NCBI RefSeq assembly: GCF_963678975.1
Contig: NC_089280.1
Location: 33,870,603 to 33,934,602 of the forward strand
Length of the DNA stretch: 64,000 bases
Direction of reading: 5' to 3'
From: Dysidea avara
Lineage: Eukaryota > Porifera > Demospongiae > Dictyoceratida > Dysideidae
Every line of letters starts with the position of its first letter. Within the stretch, counting starts at the first letter, position 1. The position numbers and the translations under genes were made by a program. The notes beneath the pieces were generated by a model. The model worked only from the letters and a program-made list of their open reading frames with translations, searched no databases and was not told where the DNA came from. Of this stretch, positions 1 to 11,020 are shown piece after piece.

Positions 1-297
1 AACAAACAAGTACAAGAAAAATTTGAAATTTTCAACTAGAGTAGGGACCATAGCACATCGATAAAAAGTACTGAAACAAGTTGGAGTAGTGCATGATATT
101 AAATCACAGTAAAACAATAAAAAGAGTTATGTCCCTACTGTGCATTTCTGTTATGGTATCTTGAGCACAGTAGAGATATGACACTTAACTGTGATTTAAT
201 ATCATGGACTACTCCAACTTGTTTCAGTACTTTTTATCGATGTGCTATGGTCCCTACTCTAGTTGAAAATTTCAAATTTTTCTTGTACTTGTTTGTT
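1..297. repeat. Palindromic MITE, copy 1 (nearly perfect foldback)
   Basis: Arms of about 110 bp are nearly perfect reverse complements: AACAAACAAGTACAAGAAAA at the left matches the reversed right end. They flank a ~75-bp centre containing CCCTACTGTGC. The left edge coincides with the window edge, so the element may begin outside. Related copies lie at 588-738, 2780-3058 and 5405-5665. No coding capacity; this is a non-autonomous foldback or MITE. The superfamily is not determined because I cannot see a clear target duplication. Confidence 0.85.
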
Positions 298-299
298 AA

Positions 300-445
300 C
301 TTTTTTTGTAAATAATTTTATTATGACTGGTGAACCCATGCATAAAGCGCATCTGAAATGGTGTAGCGTGCCCCAGCCCGTTATTGTCTGAAAAGTGAAC
401 TATCCATTATGCTTCATTGTCAGCTATGTTCAATTCATTGCAGGG
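300..445. repeat. Block duplicated at 3060-3212
   Basis: The sequence directly right of MITE copy 1 (from AACTTTTTTTGTAAATAATT through the TTCATTGTCAGCTATGTTCAA stretch) is a diverged direct copy of the sequence directly right of MITE copy 3. The MITE and its right flank were therefore duplicated together, or both belong to one larger element. No ORF of note. Confidence 0.7.
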
Positions 446-587
446 CTGGGGCCCAGAGATTTTGAGTGATGCAGGCAGACATGGACTGCAATGAAGGTCA
501 TAGTCATGCACACTACTCAGCTTTTATTGATCTAATATGATCTGTAAATCAGATTATCTACTTTGGTGTGTTACTGAACTGCACGTG

Positions 588-738
588 CTATGGTATCTTG
601 AGCACAGTAGGGATATAACACTTCTTATTGTTTTACTGTGATTTAATATCATGGACTACTCCAACTTGTTTCAGTACTTTTTATTGATGTGCTATGGTCC
701 CTACTCTAGTTGAAAATTCCAATTTTTTTCTTGTACGT
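588..738. repeat. Palindromic MITE, copy 2 (centre plus right arm only)
   Basis: It contains the centre (TATCTTGAGCACAGTAGGGA) and the right arm of the family seen at 1-297. The left arm is missing, so this is a truncated copy. Confidence 0.8.
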
Positions 739-828
739 TTAGTACTGTGTAATGTCAAGCACCACCAGCAATTCTTATTTTTACATTGACTATTCATAAA
801 TGGATTTATGAAAAGCAAACAAACTAGT

Positions 829-1130
829 GTAAAAATAATTTTTAAAAAAAGAAATATGGGAAATAGAGATTGAGGGAAAAAACAAAAGAAACAGGAGTCA
901 AACAAGCCAGCATGTTAGACACACAAAGACCTCTATTTTGACTCAAATAAAAATTCATTGTCGGTACTTATCTGTTCCTGATTGAAAACTATTGTTTTTC
1001 CTTAGTCCCTACCATATCCATTATATCCAGATCTCTGTGTGTTTAACATAGTGGCTTGTTTGACTCTTGTTTCTTTTGTTTCCTCAGCGATCTTTATTTC
1101 CCATATTTAAAATTATATTTACGCTACTGG
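829..1130. repeat. Foldback element, arms 829-936 and 1029-1130
   Basis: The two ~105-bp arms are imperfect reverse complements around shared blocks such as GGCTTGTTTGACTC and TTTCCCATATTT. Because of the symmetry, short ORFs on both strands start with the same residues (MFDSCFFCF). Those ORFs are by-products of the inverted repeat, not genes. Confidence 0.75.
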
Positions 1131-1139
1131 CTAACAGGG

Positions 1140-1887
1140 ATCACCTATTTTTGCAAAAATCCTAATAGAACACCACCTAAAAACCACTTTGAAAAACTCA
1201 AAACAACCCTCTGGTGGTTCTTTGCAATGAGTGTAAGTCCACTAGTAAGTATTAAATTAATCTATGCTGAAGACTATAATTTTTTGTTCCGTGATTGTTA
1301 TATCTGGGCAGTTATTCCAGATCAAAATACTCTGTTACAATGGAATCTCTCTTATCCGGACCTGTATATCCAGGCACCTCCATTGTTTTTATTGACCGTG
1401 ATGAAGTTTGGTTTAGATGAAAGCACAAGGAAGGAACCTAAAGGTTGCTGTTTACTGTTTTGTGGCTTGTTTATTCTACTACTAATAAGTACCACTTGGT
1501 TGCTAGGTGACAATACATTTTGCAGTCCAGAGGTGTGACCATGAATACTCTGTAGTAACTGCCCATTGAGTGTTATAGCACTAACTGATAGCAGAGCAAC
1601 CATTATTTGTACAGTTACTTTAGTGTATGTCTTAGTTACGGACAATTCTGAGATACAGACAGTAGTATGTACCAGATTGTGCGGATAAGACAGTTCCCAC
1701 TGTAGAGCAGTCACATGCACATAAATACTGCAATAATGCAGTCAGCACATTACAGATTCAATCAGTTTCATGTGTGTACTTACATAGATATATGTGTGGA
1801 ATGTAAAATTGCTCTATTTACAACAATCTTCATTCAAATCCATCACTGGATTAATAACAAACTAAATTGAAAAATCAAAAATTCCAA
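1140..1887. other. Intergenic or intronic stretch, no supported feature
   Basis: Opposite-strand ORFs at 1056-1538 (+) and 1352-1720 (-) overlap each other. They show no recognisable domain and partly derive from the foldback at 829-1130. I see no gene here. Confidence 0.5.
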
Positions 1888-2089
1888 AAGGGGAATAGGG
1901 ATCACTGAAAAAGCAATGAAACAAGAAGGGGCTATGTATACCACAATCCCTATTTTGACTCATATCAAATGATGAATGGAGCATGTAACTAAAATAGTTA
2001 TGACGGTGTCAAAGAATTTGTGGTATTACCATCCCAGCGAGTGATCCCTTCTTGTTTCATGGCTTCTTTCAGCAGCCCCTATTCTCCTT
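1888..2089. repeat. Foldback element, arms 1888-1946 and 2018-2089
   Basis: The left arm (AAGGGGAATAGGGATCACTG onward) and the reverse complement of the right arm share the blocks ATGAAACAAGAAGGG and ATACCACAA. It lies about 100 bp upstream of the first Calx-beta exon, inside what would be an intron. Confidence 0.7.
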
Positions 2090-2195
2090 AACATTTTCAA
2101 TACAGTTTTATAAAATTGTTATCAGAAATGAGTTTATAATTCTAATTTCAGTATTTTTATTGTTACGATTCTACATTAATCTTTTTGTATATCAG

Positions 2196-2378
2196 CAACA
2201 GTTACTACAGTTGCAGAAGATACGGGTGATTCTTCTACTGCCATTACTATCACCTTCCGTCAGTCAACATATACTGTTAGTGAAGGTGATGGACCAGCAC
2301 AACCTGTACTAGTTCTCAGTAACTCATCATCAACTGATATTACTGTACAAGTGCTTAAAACTGATGGATCAGCTACTG
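2196..2378 (+). CDS. Calx-beta domain exon (N-terminal half of domain)
   Basis: A 183-bp exon bounded by an acceptor (TTTTTGTATATCAG) and a strong donor (G/GTAAGTAT). It is read in phase 1 at both ends, so it holds exactly 61 codons. The translation contains TYTVSEGDGPAQPVLVLS, typical of the first strands of a Calx-beta repeat, the Ca2+-binding beta-sandwich of Na/Ca exchangers, integrin beta-4 and large extracellular adhesion proteins. The next exon (2426-2626) supplies the second half after a 47-bp intron. In this setting the likely product is an extracellular or membrane protein with Calx-beta repeats. Start codon, signal peptide and other domains are not visible nearby. Acceptors at 2201 or 2210 are possible, but only 2195 keeps the symmetric phase. 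It could be part of a decayed gene. Confidence 0.75.
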
Positions 2379-2425
2379 GTAAGTATAAAGTAACATGGGG
2401 TGACCATATTATCAGCATGTAACAG

Positions 2426-2626
2426 GAGGAGGTGTTGATTATGAGTCTGGACCATACACTGTCACATTTTCTGATGAAATGACCAGTGTTTCGTTTGATG
2501 TTACGATAAACGATGATAATATATTTGAAGGTGATGAGGACTTTATCCTTGCTATTGACCCATCTTCACTACCTCATGGTGCTGTTGTTGGTGATGATGC
2601 CACAGTGACCATATTGGATAATGATC
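2426..2626 (+). CDS. Calx-beta domain exon (C-terminal half of domain)
   Basis: A 201-bp exon (67 codons, phase 1-1) running from the acceptor ..CATGTAACAG to the donor C/GTAAGT. It reads GGGVDYESGPYTVTF, then an acidic calcium-site region INDDNIFEGDEDFIL, and closes with the family signature VTILDND. These are the core Calx-beta motifs: G-x-DY, DD..E..E.F.L and the terminal DND. No stop interrupts it. Its closest relative in the window is the exon at 18634-18840. After the donor I find no further exon until 18.4 kb; the space between is filled with repeats. Part of an extracellular multi-Calx-beta protein is the best reading. Whether it is still expressed is unknown. Confidence 0.8.
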
Positions 2627-2779
2627 GTAAGTAGTGATACAGTTCATCACAGTTAACATGAGTAAATCCTAAAAACTTATTTGTAGTAACAAAAATTTAT
2701 ATACAAATTTAAAAGGTTACCCATGTACATTTAATATATATTTTGGACTTGCTATCAATGTATATTCCTAAAGGTAGAC

Positions 2780-3058
2780 ATGTATAACTAGAGTAGAGAC
2801 CGTAGCACTTTGATAAAAAGTACTGAAACCAGCTGGAGTATTGCATGATATTAAATCACAGTAAAACAATGAGAAGTGTTATATCCCTACTGTGCTCCAA
2901 GATACCGTAATGGAAATGCACAGTAAGGATATAACACTTCTTATTGTTTTACTGTCATTTAACATCATGCACTACTCCAACTTGTTTCAGTACTTTTTAT
3001 TGATGTGCTATGGTCCCTACTCTAGCTATAAATTACAAAATTTTTGAAATACTTGTTT
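2780..3058. repeat. Palindromic MITE, copy 3
   Basis: A full but diverged copy of the 1-297 family: left arm with CTAGAGTAGAGACCGTAGCA, centre with two CCCTACTGTGC-like boxes, and right arm ending near TCCCTACTCTAGC. It lies just downstream of the Calx-beta donor at 2626, so it is intronic if the gene continues. Confidence 0.85.
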
Positions 3059-3059
3059 G

Positions 3060-3212
3060 TTAACTTTTTTTTATAAGTAATATTATTAAAATTAAAAAAT
3101 GTAAATAATATTGGCGCATACTGCATTTGAAATGATGCCACACCCCAGCTAGTTATATCGTCTGAAAAGGGAAGTATCCATTACGCTTCATTGTCAGCTA
3201 TGTTCAACCTGT
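3060..3212. repeat. Second copy of the block at 300-445
   Basis: It shares TTCATTGTCAGCTATGTTCAA and the CGTCTGAAAAG...CCATTA block in the same order and orientation as 300-445, again immediately right of a MITE copy. Confidence 0.7.
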
Positions 3213-3880
3213 TACACAGCAGTACAAATCACGAGCTGTTTGAAAAGCATCTCTGCAACTCACGCAAACAACTGTTTCATAACAGAAAGTGTTATATACT
3301 TACAGGTATCAATTATAAAACAGTTAGTACTGTTTCTCCTTGTGTTTCACGGTCTTCTTCGTCTAGTTTCAGTTGAAAATCTGTTCTCAATCGGCAATAA
3401 TTGCCATCAGCTCACCCGAACTCTTCGCTCATGAAATTGACAACTAGACGATTAATTTTGAGGGACTTCTGAAAGCAATGCTGCTTGAACAGTGCTACAG
3501 TGGACCATATCAACTTGTAGATTGACAGAAACACCTTCCGCATGACTAGAGTCTACAGCGTTTACAAACGTCAAAGATATCTTCTTCTCTAAAACATTAC
3601 ACGAATTTACACTCCTGTGTTTAAACCGTCATAACTTGGTGAAGGAGCATCAGAATTAGTAAAACGTGGACACCATTTTATTCTTTGTAATGTCAGCATT
3701 CCGAAAATCTTAATTCCAAGTTCATGTGACCTTCCTTATATGTGTTACCGATCAATCAATATCAGTAAACACTATAGCGGTTAATGTGGATGCAGTGCAT
3801 GCATTTTGTAAAGTCTTAACAGCTTTAAGGGTTAAAAGATAAAGATGACAATTATTTTTAGAGGCACTTATTGCAGTAAG
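3213..3880. other. No supported feature
   Basis: Only short ORFs in overlapping frames, no domain, no repeat shared with the rest of the window that I can detect. Confidence 0.5.
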
Positions 3881-3884
3881 ATAG

Positions 3885-4572
3885 CAGTTTCAAGTGATAT
3901 TTGTGAACGTCTCAGCAAAACCCCGACTTTTTCGCACAAGCATGCGTATTGAGAAATTTGAAATTTAAAAATAATTCGTAAAATTACGCATGCTACAAAA
4001 AAAACTAAGCAAGTTTTTATCGGGCCAGTACTTGAAGAAGGAAGACTCAAATCGATTAAAGCTATATACCATCTTATTCGCCTGTTCATGGAGAGTTTGA
4101 AAATTTTTGTTTCGTTTCTCTAGCTCCAACGGTATGTGTGTCACATGCATTTGTTTACGATGCAGTAAACGTAAACAAGATTGTCATCGTTTTGTCTACC
4201 AAACCTCCTTCATATCCACATGCATAAGTATCTACAGGGCTAATACTATACCTTGGCTGATGTGCTGATCCATGGTGAACATGTTAAGCCAAATTGCAAT
4301 GTTGTAGACTAATCCAAACGGAAGTTATGGCTGCGAATATAAGCACCTGTAGTTTATTTTCAGTATAGTCGCTATACAAATCGATTACCTTGCTCTTCCT
4401 ACTGTCTATCGCTATAATTCCAAAACTACACACCACAGAAGGCTCAAACTTTGGTGGTCCACTCCTTGGACACTGCTAATATTGCTGAGTGATTAAAAAA
4501 AATTTTTTTTTAATTGTGTGAACAAGTCGGGGTTTTTGCTGAGACAGTCACATTTGAAGTACAATTGCTGTA
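3885..4572. mobile_element. Non-autonomous element with ~55-bp terminal inverted repeats
   Basis: GTCTCAGCAAAACCCCGACT at 3909 is matched in reverse complement at 4520-4546, with similarity extending outward through the (A)TTTGTGA(A)C block. The interior (~0.6 kb) has no transposase. Exact ends and target duplication are not resolved, so the class is open. Confidence 0.65.
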
Positions 4573-5404
4573 AACAAGGTTGTGTTGTGTCATATAAAAT
4601 CTTGCAATAAGTGTTTCTTTAACTGATAAACTGATTTTAGTTTCATTGAATTAAAGAAAAACTTGTCAGTAGTCCTTATTCAGGGGTCTTCCAAAAGGGA
4701 GTACCATGGAACCCTTTAAGCACCCCGGATCTGCAATGGGGTTGCCACTTCCAATTGTAGCTATTTCTGATGTCATTTTCATAATTATGTAGCCCCTGCA
4801 CTACTTGTTCACTTCATCATTATCCAGATGGGTAGCATTTCTTCCTTCAGGGCCTTCTGTTTCTTTACATGATGGTCCAACAAGCCACATAATGGCTGTA
4901 GCTAAGTGCTACTAATACCATGTAAACAAAGTTTGTGATTGAACTTTGTGGTAAGCTCTAACTCAATGAACTTCTAAGTGAATACAGTTTAACAGTAATA
5001 TATGTTGTGTTATACTTTTAGTTACTCAGCAAAGATTTGCTGACTACTTGCATGTACCAGTATAATAGTAGTGCTGTCATTAACTATAATAATTGTGTAA
5101 TGTTGTGACTGGTTTTATGAAAAGGGGCCTTCCTGTTCACACATCCAATTTGCCAACTTCAACGATTCCATATAGATCCTTCACTGGGGTGCAAAGGATC
5201 TATGATGATTCATATCTTCAGACAGATTAAAGGGAACTAATGGCTAATCTGGCCAATGGGTAGCATCAACATTGCTACGTAAATGGGTGGGTTATATACT
5301 GCTCCTATATGCATGAATCTTAAAGACCTATTTTCAAAAATCCAGTAAGATTAATTTGCACTATTATACAGTGTGTTTAGTGGTTATGAACTTGCAGAAA
5401 AGTT
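4573..5404. other. Mostly unassigned; one TGTGACY-type end at 5105-5160
   Basis: The stretch TTGTGACTGGTTTTATGAAA at 5105 followed by a GGGGCCTTCC block resembles the terminal sequence of the 239-bp TGTGACC MITEs at 25534 and 55214, but I find no matching right end. A small hairpin (TAGATCCTT...AAGGATCTA) lies at about 5171-5201. No gene seen. Confidence 0.4.
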
Positions 5405-5665
5405 TACAAACAAGTATAAGAAAAATTAGGAATTTTAAACTAGAGTTGTGACAGTGTATATAGTACACTGTACTGAAACATGCTGGATTGAAGTATTACA
5501 TAATGCCACTTGCTGTAAAACGATAAGAAGCAAATATCCCCACTATGCTGTTGAGATTGAAATGCACAGTAGGGATATTTTCTTCTTATTGTTTTACAGC
5601 AATTGGACATTACATATTACTCCATTCCAGCTTGTTTCAGTACTTTTTGTTGTGGTACTACGTAT
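5405..5665. repeat. Palindromic MITE, copy 4 (most diverged)
   Basis: It keeps the left terminal CAAACAAGTATAAGAAAAAT, the TGCACAGTAGGGATAT centre and the CTTGTTTCAGTACTTTTT right arm of the 1-297 family. A short ORF over it (5448-5702) is not a gene. Confidence 0.75.
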
Positions 5666-5683
5666 ATACATTGACTCTACAGG

Positions 5684-7250
5684 GTGGGTTCTTTGGAACT
5701 GAACTCTCTACAAGGTGACTTCTTCTAGATGATCTCTGTGCAGGGTGACTTTTATCTAGCTGAACTCTCTACAGGGTGATTTGTTTGTCTCTACAACGTT
5801 ACTTGTTTCTAGTGGATCTATCTGCAAGGTGACTTCTTCTAGCTATTTTATCTGCAGGGTGACTTGTATATAGCTGAACCCTCTACAGGGCTATTTGCCA
5901 CTGAACTCTCTACTGGGTGATATGTTTGTAGCTGAAGCCTCTACTAGGTGACTTTTTTCTAGCTGATCTCTCCACAGGGTGATTTGCTTGTAGCTGAACT
6001 CCCTACATTGTGTATAGTTTCTAGCTGATCTCTGTACAGGGTGTTTTGTTTGTAGCTGAACTCTCTACAGGGTGATATGATTGTAGTTGAACTCTCTACA
6101 GGGTGATATGTTTGTAGCTGAACTCTCTACAGGGTGATTTGTTTGTGGTTGAACTATCTGCTGGGTGATTTGTTTGTAGCTGATCTCTCTACAGGGTGAT
6201 TGTTTTAATAAATGAACTCTCTACAGGATGATTTGTTTGTAGCTGAACTCTCTACAAGGTGACTTCTTCTAGCTGATCTCTCTACAGGGGTGATTTTTTT
6301 GTAGGTGAACTCTCTACAAGGTGATCCCCCTAGCTGACATGATGACTTGTTTCTAGCTGATCTCTCTACTGGGTGACTTGTTTCAAGCTGATATCTCTAC
6401 AGAGTAGTATGTTTGTGGCTGAAATCTCTACAGAGTGTTTTTTTTTGTAGCTGAACTCTCTACAAAGTGACTTTTTCTAGCTGATCTCTCAACAGCATAA
6501 TTTGTTTCTACCTGAATTGAACTCTGTACAGGGTGATCTTTTCATAGCTGAACTCTCTACAGGGTGACTTGTTTCTAGCTGATCCCTCTATAGGGTGACT
6601 TGTTTCTAGCTGTCTGTAGAGAATGGTTCCTTTGTAGCTGAACTTTCTACAGGGTTGTTTATTTGTAGCTGAACTCTCTACAATGTGACTTCTTCTAGCT
6701 GATCTCTGTAACTTGTTTCTAGCTGATCTGTCTACAGGGTGATAGGTTGTAGCTGAACTCTCTACAGGGTGCTAAACTCCCTACAAGGTAAATTCTTCTA
6801 GCTGATCTCTCTACAGGGTGATTTTTTCTAGCTGAACTCTCTATAGTGTGATGTGTTTGTAGCTGAACTCCCTGCAGGATGATTTGTTTATTGCTGAACT
6901 CTCTACAAGGTGACGTCTTCTAGCTGTGAACTCTCCCTTGTTTCTAGCTGATCTCTTTATAGAGTAACTTGTTTGTATAGCTAAGTTCTTAACAGGGTGG
7001 TTTTTGATTGCTGAATTCTCTACATGGTGACGTCTTTCTAGTTGAATTCTGTAGGGAGTGACTTGTTTGTAGCTGAACTCTCTACAGGGAGCATTGGCTT
7101 GTTTATAGCCAAACTCTTTTCAGTGTGACTTGTAAAGTTCTGAATCTCTGCAGGATACATTTGTAGCTGAACTCTCTACAGGGTGACTTGGCTTGTAGCT
7201 GAACTGTCTTAAAAATTAACTGTTTGCAGCTGAACCCCCTACAGAGTAAC
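5684..7250 (+). repeat. Minisatellite array A (~31-bp monomer)
   Basis: About 50 head-to-tail, diverged monomers of about 31 bp with the core GTAGCTGAACTCTCTACA followed by a GGGTGATTTGTTT-like spacer. Variants have TTCTAGCTGATCTCTCTACA. Orientation + is defined by this reading. This is the most degenerate of the seven arrays. Its right end passes into the tail module through the phrase TCTATTAGGTGACTGTTC. Confidence 0.95.
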
Positions 7251-7563
7251 TTACAATGTAATAGAAAATTCTATAATGGAGTAAGTCATAAATGTAACTT
7301 AGTGCTCTATTAGGTGACTGTTCTATTAGAGTATCTCGATCTCGCATTTACTACACGTAGTTGGCCTTTGAATGGCAAAAATGCCAGTTGGAACAGGCAT
7401 GTCCAATATATTTCGATTGAAAAATCATTAAATTAATTATCGTATACCGCCTACCTTGAATCTGTTTAGTAACTTTCTGAATTTGATACGTGTAGATCAA
7501 CTCTCTGCGAGTACAATGATACCAAAAGAAGTACAATTCATGGAAATTTAGGCATGTCAAAAT

Positions 7564-8015
7564 TAGTGTCCACCGATAATCGGATCGGTATTGTATTGGA
7601 GCCGATATTGGGCTTTTGGTATCAATCGGTATCAGTATTTAGGTACTCCGATACCGATTAATAACCACTCGCGCCAATCGTCATAATCATAACTATCATC
7701 ATAAATGCTATGATAGCAAAACGTGAGGTATAACAAGTTGGAAATAGTGCTGAGCATTATTCTAGCATAAAATGTGCAGGAATTGCTTTGTTAAACATTG
7801 AGCAACTGTTACTTACTATGTTTTCATGAAAAATATCGAAATACTCTAATAGAACAGTCACTGCACAATAAAATATTCTAATAGAGCAGTCACACATAAC
7901 TAACTTGAGAGGTGTGTAAATTGTATGGCAATTATCGGTATCGGTATCTGTATCGGTGAAAATTTATTACTAGGTATCGGTATCGGTAGGTATTTTTCTG
8001 TATCAGTGGAACCCT
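7564..8015. mobile_element. hAT-type non-autonomous element, 8-bp TSD GTCAAAAT
   Basis: The ends TAGTGTCCACCGAT and (reversed) TAGGGTTCCACTGAT are imperfect inverted repeats. The identical 8 bases GTCAAAAT flank both sides (7556-7563 and 8016-8023). An 8-bp duplication is the hallmark of hAT transposition. The interior is rich in CGATACCGATA-like motifs and encodes nothing. Confidence 0.85.
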
Positions 8016-8046
8016 AGTCAAAATGGCCTAAACCGACCAGGTGCAG

Positions 8047-8170
8047 CAAATTTCGCCCATACATTTTGTATTGGGCATTTTGGGGGCATGCAATAAAAGG
8101 CGTAATAACAAATTTCGCCCATACATTTTGTGTTGGGCATTTTGGGGGCATGCAATAAAAGGCGTAATAA
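8047..8170. repeat. Two-copy tandem duplication, 62-bp period
   Basis: The unit from CAAATTTCGCCCATACATTT to AAGGCGTAATAA is repeated once with a single visible difference (GTATTGGG versus GTGTTGGG). It is a recent local duplication. Confidence 0.9.
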
Positions 8171-9275
8171 CCAGTGATACATGATCGATACCTCAGATTC
8201 CGAACCAGATTTGGAAAGAGCAGTGAATACCGATTAAGATGAGCTATAGCAGAAGGAAATCAGAGGAAAGTTAAGCACATCATTTTAAGGTTTAAAATCA
8301 CTTACTTTTTCTATGGCAAATTGAATGGAGGGTATTTGGAAGGGAACGCTCCAAGGTATTTCGATGTCTTGACAGCCATTAACCTTCACTACATTAGTGT
8401 TACAATGAAACAAAAGCACTGTGAATTAGTTTGCAGGTTAGTTTGCAAAATTTGCAGTGTTCCGTGATTAAGCCAAATTATGTTCGTGCCATGTAGCAAA
8501 CTTCTTCATGTGATAACTCAATGGTTTGTATCCGATTCTTCTATACTACTACACAATATGATTATCATTCCAGCCACATACTGATTTTCAGCTCATTGAT
8601 CTAAGCGGTTTACCTGATAGGCATGAAAATTATAGGTAGTTTTATCCACGAATCTCAATTGTGCAATTGTTACACACCTTCGGTTTCATGTCATATCTCC
8701 ATGGTCTTAATTTCAATTATTTTCAAACTACCAGAAGACACTCCTAAAATGGTTGATCTATCCACAAACCAATTTTCAACTCATTCCATGAAGCAGTTTA
8801 CCCTGTAGACATGAAAACAAATTGATCTTGTTTTACGCAAATAATCGGTCTTAACTCCTGAACCAGTGATCGGATTTGCACCAAATTTTATTTTATGATT
8901 CGCCTTTGTACTGCCGGTATGTGTGCCAAATTCAAGGTGATCTTACTACGCATTTGTGTTTTATAGCAATTTTTCAAAGTGTGCAAAAAGACGAAGTAGA
9001 AGAAAAAAACAAAGAAATAAAAATGAAATTTTGGCCTCTCATATCTCGGAAATGGCTAAGGTAATTTTCTTCAAATTTGGTATGTGGGGTAGCCTACCTG
9101 GCAGGCACCTTTGCAGTGAAACTGGTTCCAATTGGATGAAGGATCACGAAGCTACAAAGGTATGAAAATTGCGTTTTCTTTATTCCTGTCAATACACTCA
9201 CGGTGTGGCTCGCCGGCTTCTTGGGCCGCACGACACACTATGATGTGTCTTGATGTTAAATAGTTAGCTAACACT

Positions 9276-9609
9276 ATCTAAATCAAAACAGCCAAGCTGT
9301 AAAAAAAGAGTGCGACCCCCAAAAAGACCAGATGAAAAAAGATGTGGAATCCAAGGTGGCGGCCGAGAAAAGGCTGTGATGGTAGGTTAATGGCAAAAAT
9401 TTTAATTACGACAATTCAGGTGAATTTCTGTTGCCTCCTCCACTAAGATTCGGCACCAAATTCACCTGAATTGTCGTAATTTAAATTTTTGCCATTAACA
9501 TACCATCACAGCCATTTCTTGGCCACCACTTTGGATTTCACATCTTTTTTCATCCTGGGCTTTTTGGGGGCAGCGCTTTATTTTACAGCTTGGCTGTTTT
9601 GGTTTAGAT
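9276..9609. mobile_element. Foldback cap of composite unit B
   Basis: Arms begin ATCTAAATCAAAACAGCC and end (reversed) with GGTTTAGAT. They enclose blocks including GGCTGTGATGGTAGGTTAAT and a central palindrome AATTCAGGTGAATTT...AAATTCACCTGAATT. The same cap occurs at 18.2, 25.0, 34.8, 38.0 and 55.6 kb. Subfamily 1 (CTAAACC-like ends, GTTGCCTCCTCC loop) includes this copy. ORFs read from the arms (for example at 9489) recur in every copy and are not genes. Confidence 0.85.
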
Positions 9610-9834
9610 ATCACTCCTTTTTGTATTGCAAGCCACAAAGCCGGCCATTAACTGGCTTTGGTGCCTCCTTCTAACTTCTTTTTTTTTTCTGCAGGAATTG
9701 TGGAATAAAGGAAGAAAATTTGTGTTCAGCGTTTTGTCTGAATAAAAATATTTGTGTATTTAACAATGAAAGATAACCACATACTGTAGGTAATAAGGTG
9801 ACTTCTTATACATAACTGAACTGTAGCTGAAACT
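9610..9834 (+). repeat. Linker between cap and array, unit B
   Basis: Contains a short palindrome (CAAAGCCGGCCATTAACTGGCTTTG), a pyrimidine tract, a TGCAG and an A-rich stretch. The same linker, in the matching orientation, lies between cap and array in units D, F, G and I. Confidence 0.7.
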
Positions 9835-11020
9835 CCCATTGTTTGTAGCTGAACTCTTTTCAGAGTGACTTGTTTCTAGCTGAACTCTCTACATGGTGAT
9901 TTTTTTCCTACACATAATTCTACTGGGTAATTATTTTGTAGCTGATCCCTATAGGGTAACTTGTATCTAGCTGTTATCTCTACAGGGTGACTTGTTTGCA
10001 GCTGAACTCTCTACATAGTGGTTTCTTTCTAGCTGAACTCTCTACAGGGTGATTTGTTTGCAGCTGAACTCTCTACATGATGGTTTCTTTGTAGCTGAAC
10101 TCTCTACAAGGCAACTTCTTCCAGCTAATCTCTCTACAGGGTGATTTGTTTGTAGTCAAACTTTCTACACGATGGTTTCTTTGTAGCAGAACTCTCTACA
10201 AGGTAACTTCTTCTAGCTGATCTTTCTACAGGGTGATTTGTTTGTAGCTGAACTCTCTACAGGATGGTTTCTTTGTAACTAAACTCTCTGCAAGGTGATT
10301 TCTTCTAGCTGATCTCTCTACAATGTAACTTCTTCTAGCTGATCTCTCTACTGGGAGGCTTGTGTCTAGTTGTACACTCTACAAGGTGACTTGTTTGTAG
10401 CTGAATATACTCTATAGGGTGATTTTTTGTAGCCAAACTCTTTGCAGGGTGATTTGTTTGTAGCTGAACTCTCTACAGGATGGTTTCTTTGTAGCTGATC
10501 TCTCTACAGGTGACTTGTTTCTGGCTGATCTCTCAACAGGATAGTTTCTTTGTAGCTGAACTCTCTACAGGGTGATTTTTTTCTAGCTGAGCTCTCTATA
10601 GGGTGATCACTTCACAGTTTAACCCTCTACAAGGTGATTTCTTCTGTCTGATCTCTCTACAGTGTGATTTGTTTGTAGTTGAACTCTCTACAAGGTGACA
10701 TTTTCTAGCTGAGCTCTCTCTTGTTTCTAGCTGATCTCTCTACAGAGTAAATTGTTAGTGAAGTTGAACTCTTTACATGGTGAATTTTGGTTGTTAAACT
10801 CTCTGCATGAAGACTTGTCTGTTACAGAGTTTCTACAGAGTGAATTGTTTGTAGCTGAACTCTCTACAGGGTGCATGACTTGTTGATAGCTGAACTCTCT
10901 TCAGTGTGACTTATTAATTATACAGCGCTATAATATATTTTGTAGCTGAACTCTTGACTTGCTTGTAGCTGAACTGTCTGCAATGTTAACGGTTGCTGCT
11001 GAACTGCTTACACATCTTGC
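9835..11020 (+). repeat. Minisatellite array B
   Basis: About 38 diverged ~31-bp monomers (GTAGCTGAACTCTCTACA core) in + orientation. It is followed by the phrase TGCTCTATTAGGGTGACTGT that starts the tail. Confidence 0.95.

Larger units (their letters stand above)
7251..9251 (+). mobile_element. Tail of composite unit A, interrupted by a ~1.1-kb insertion
   Basis: The tail starts with ...TTCTATTAGAGTATCTCGAT and is broken after about 7370. It resumes at about 8505 (AATGGTTTGTATCCGATTCT) and runs to the terminal hairpin and the end ...TGTGTCTTGA/T at 9252. Unit B at 11.05-11.89 kb shows the uninterrupted order. The insert carries a hAT-type element (7564-8015) and a tandem duplication (8047-8170). 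ORFs inside the tail (8623, 8876, 8956) recur at every other copy and are not genes. Confidence 0.75.

Noticed and set aside
8623..9165. Family of ~60-aa ORFs recurring at 8.6-9.2, 11.2-11.8, 15.9-16.3, 30.8-31.5, 32.0-32.4, 35.2-35.6 and 45.1-45.6 kb
   Set aside because: They appear on both strands of the tail repeat and recur only because the tail is repeated. No consistent full-length frame.
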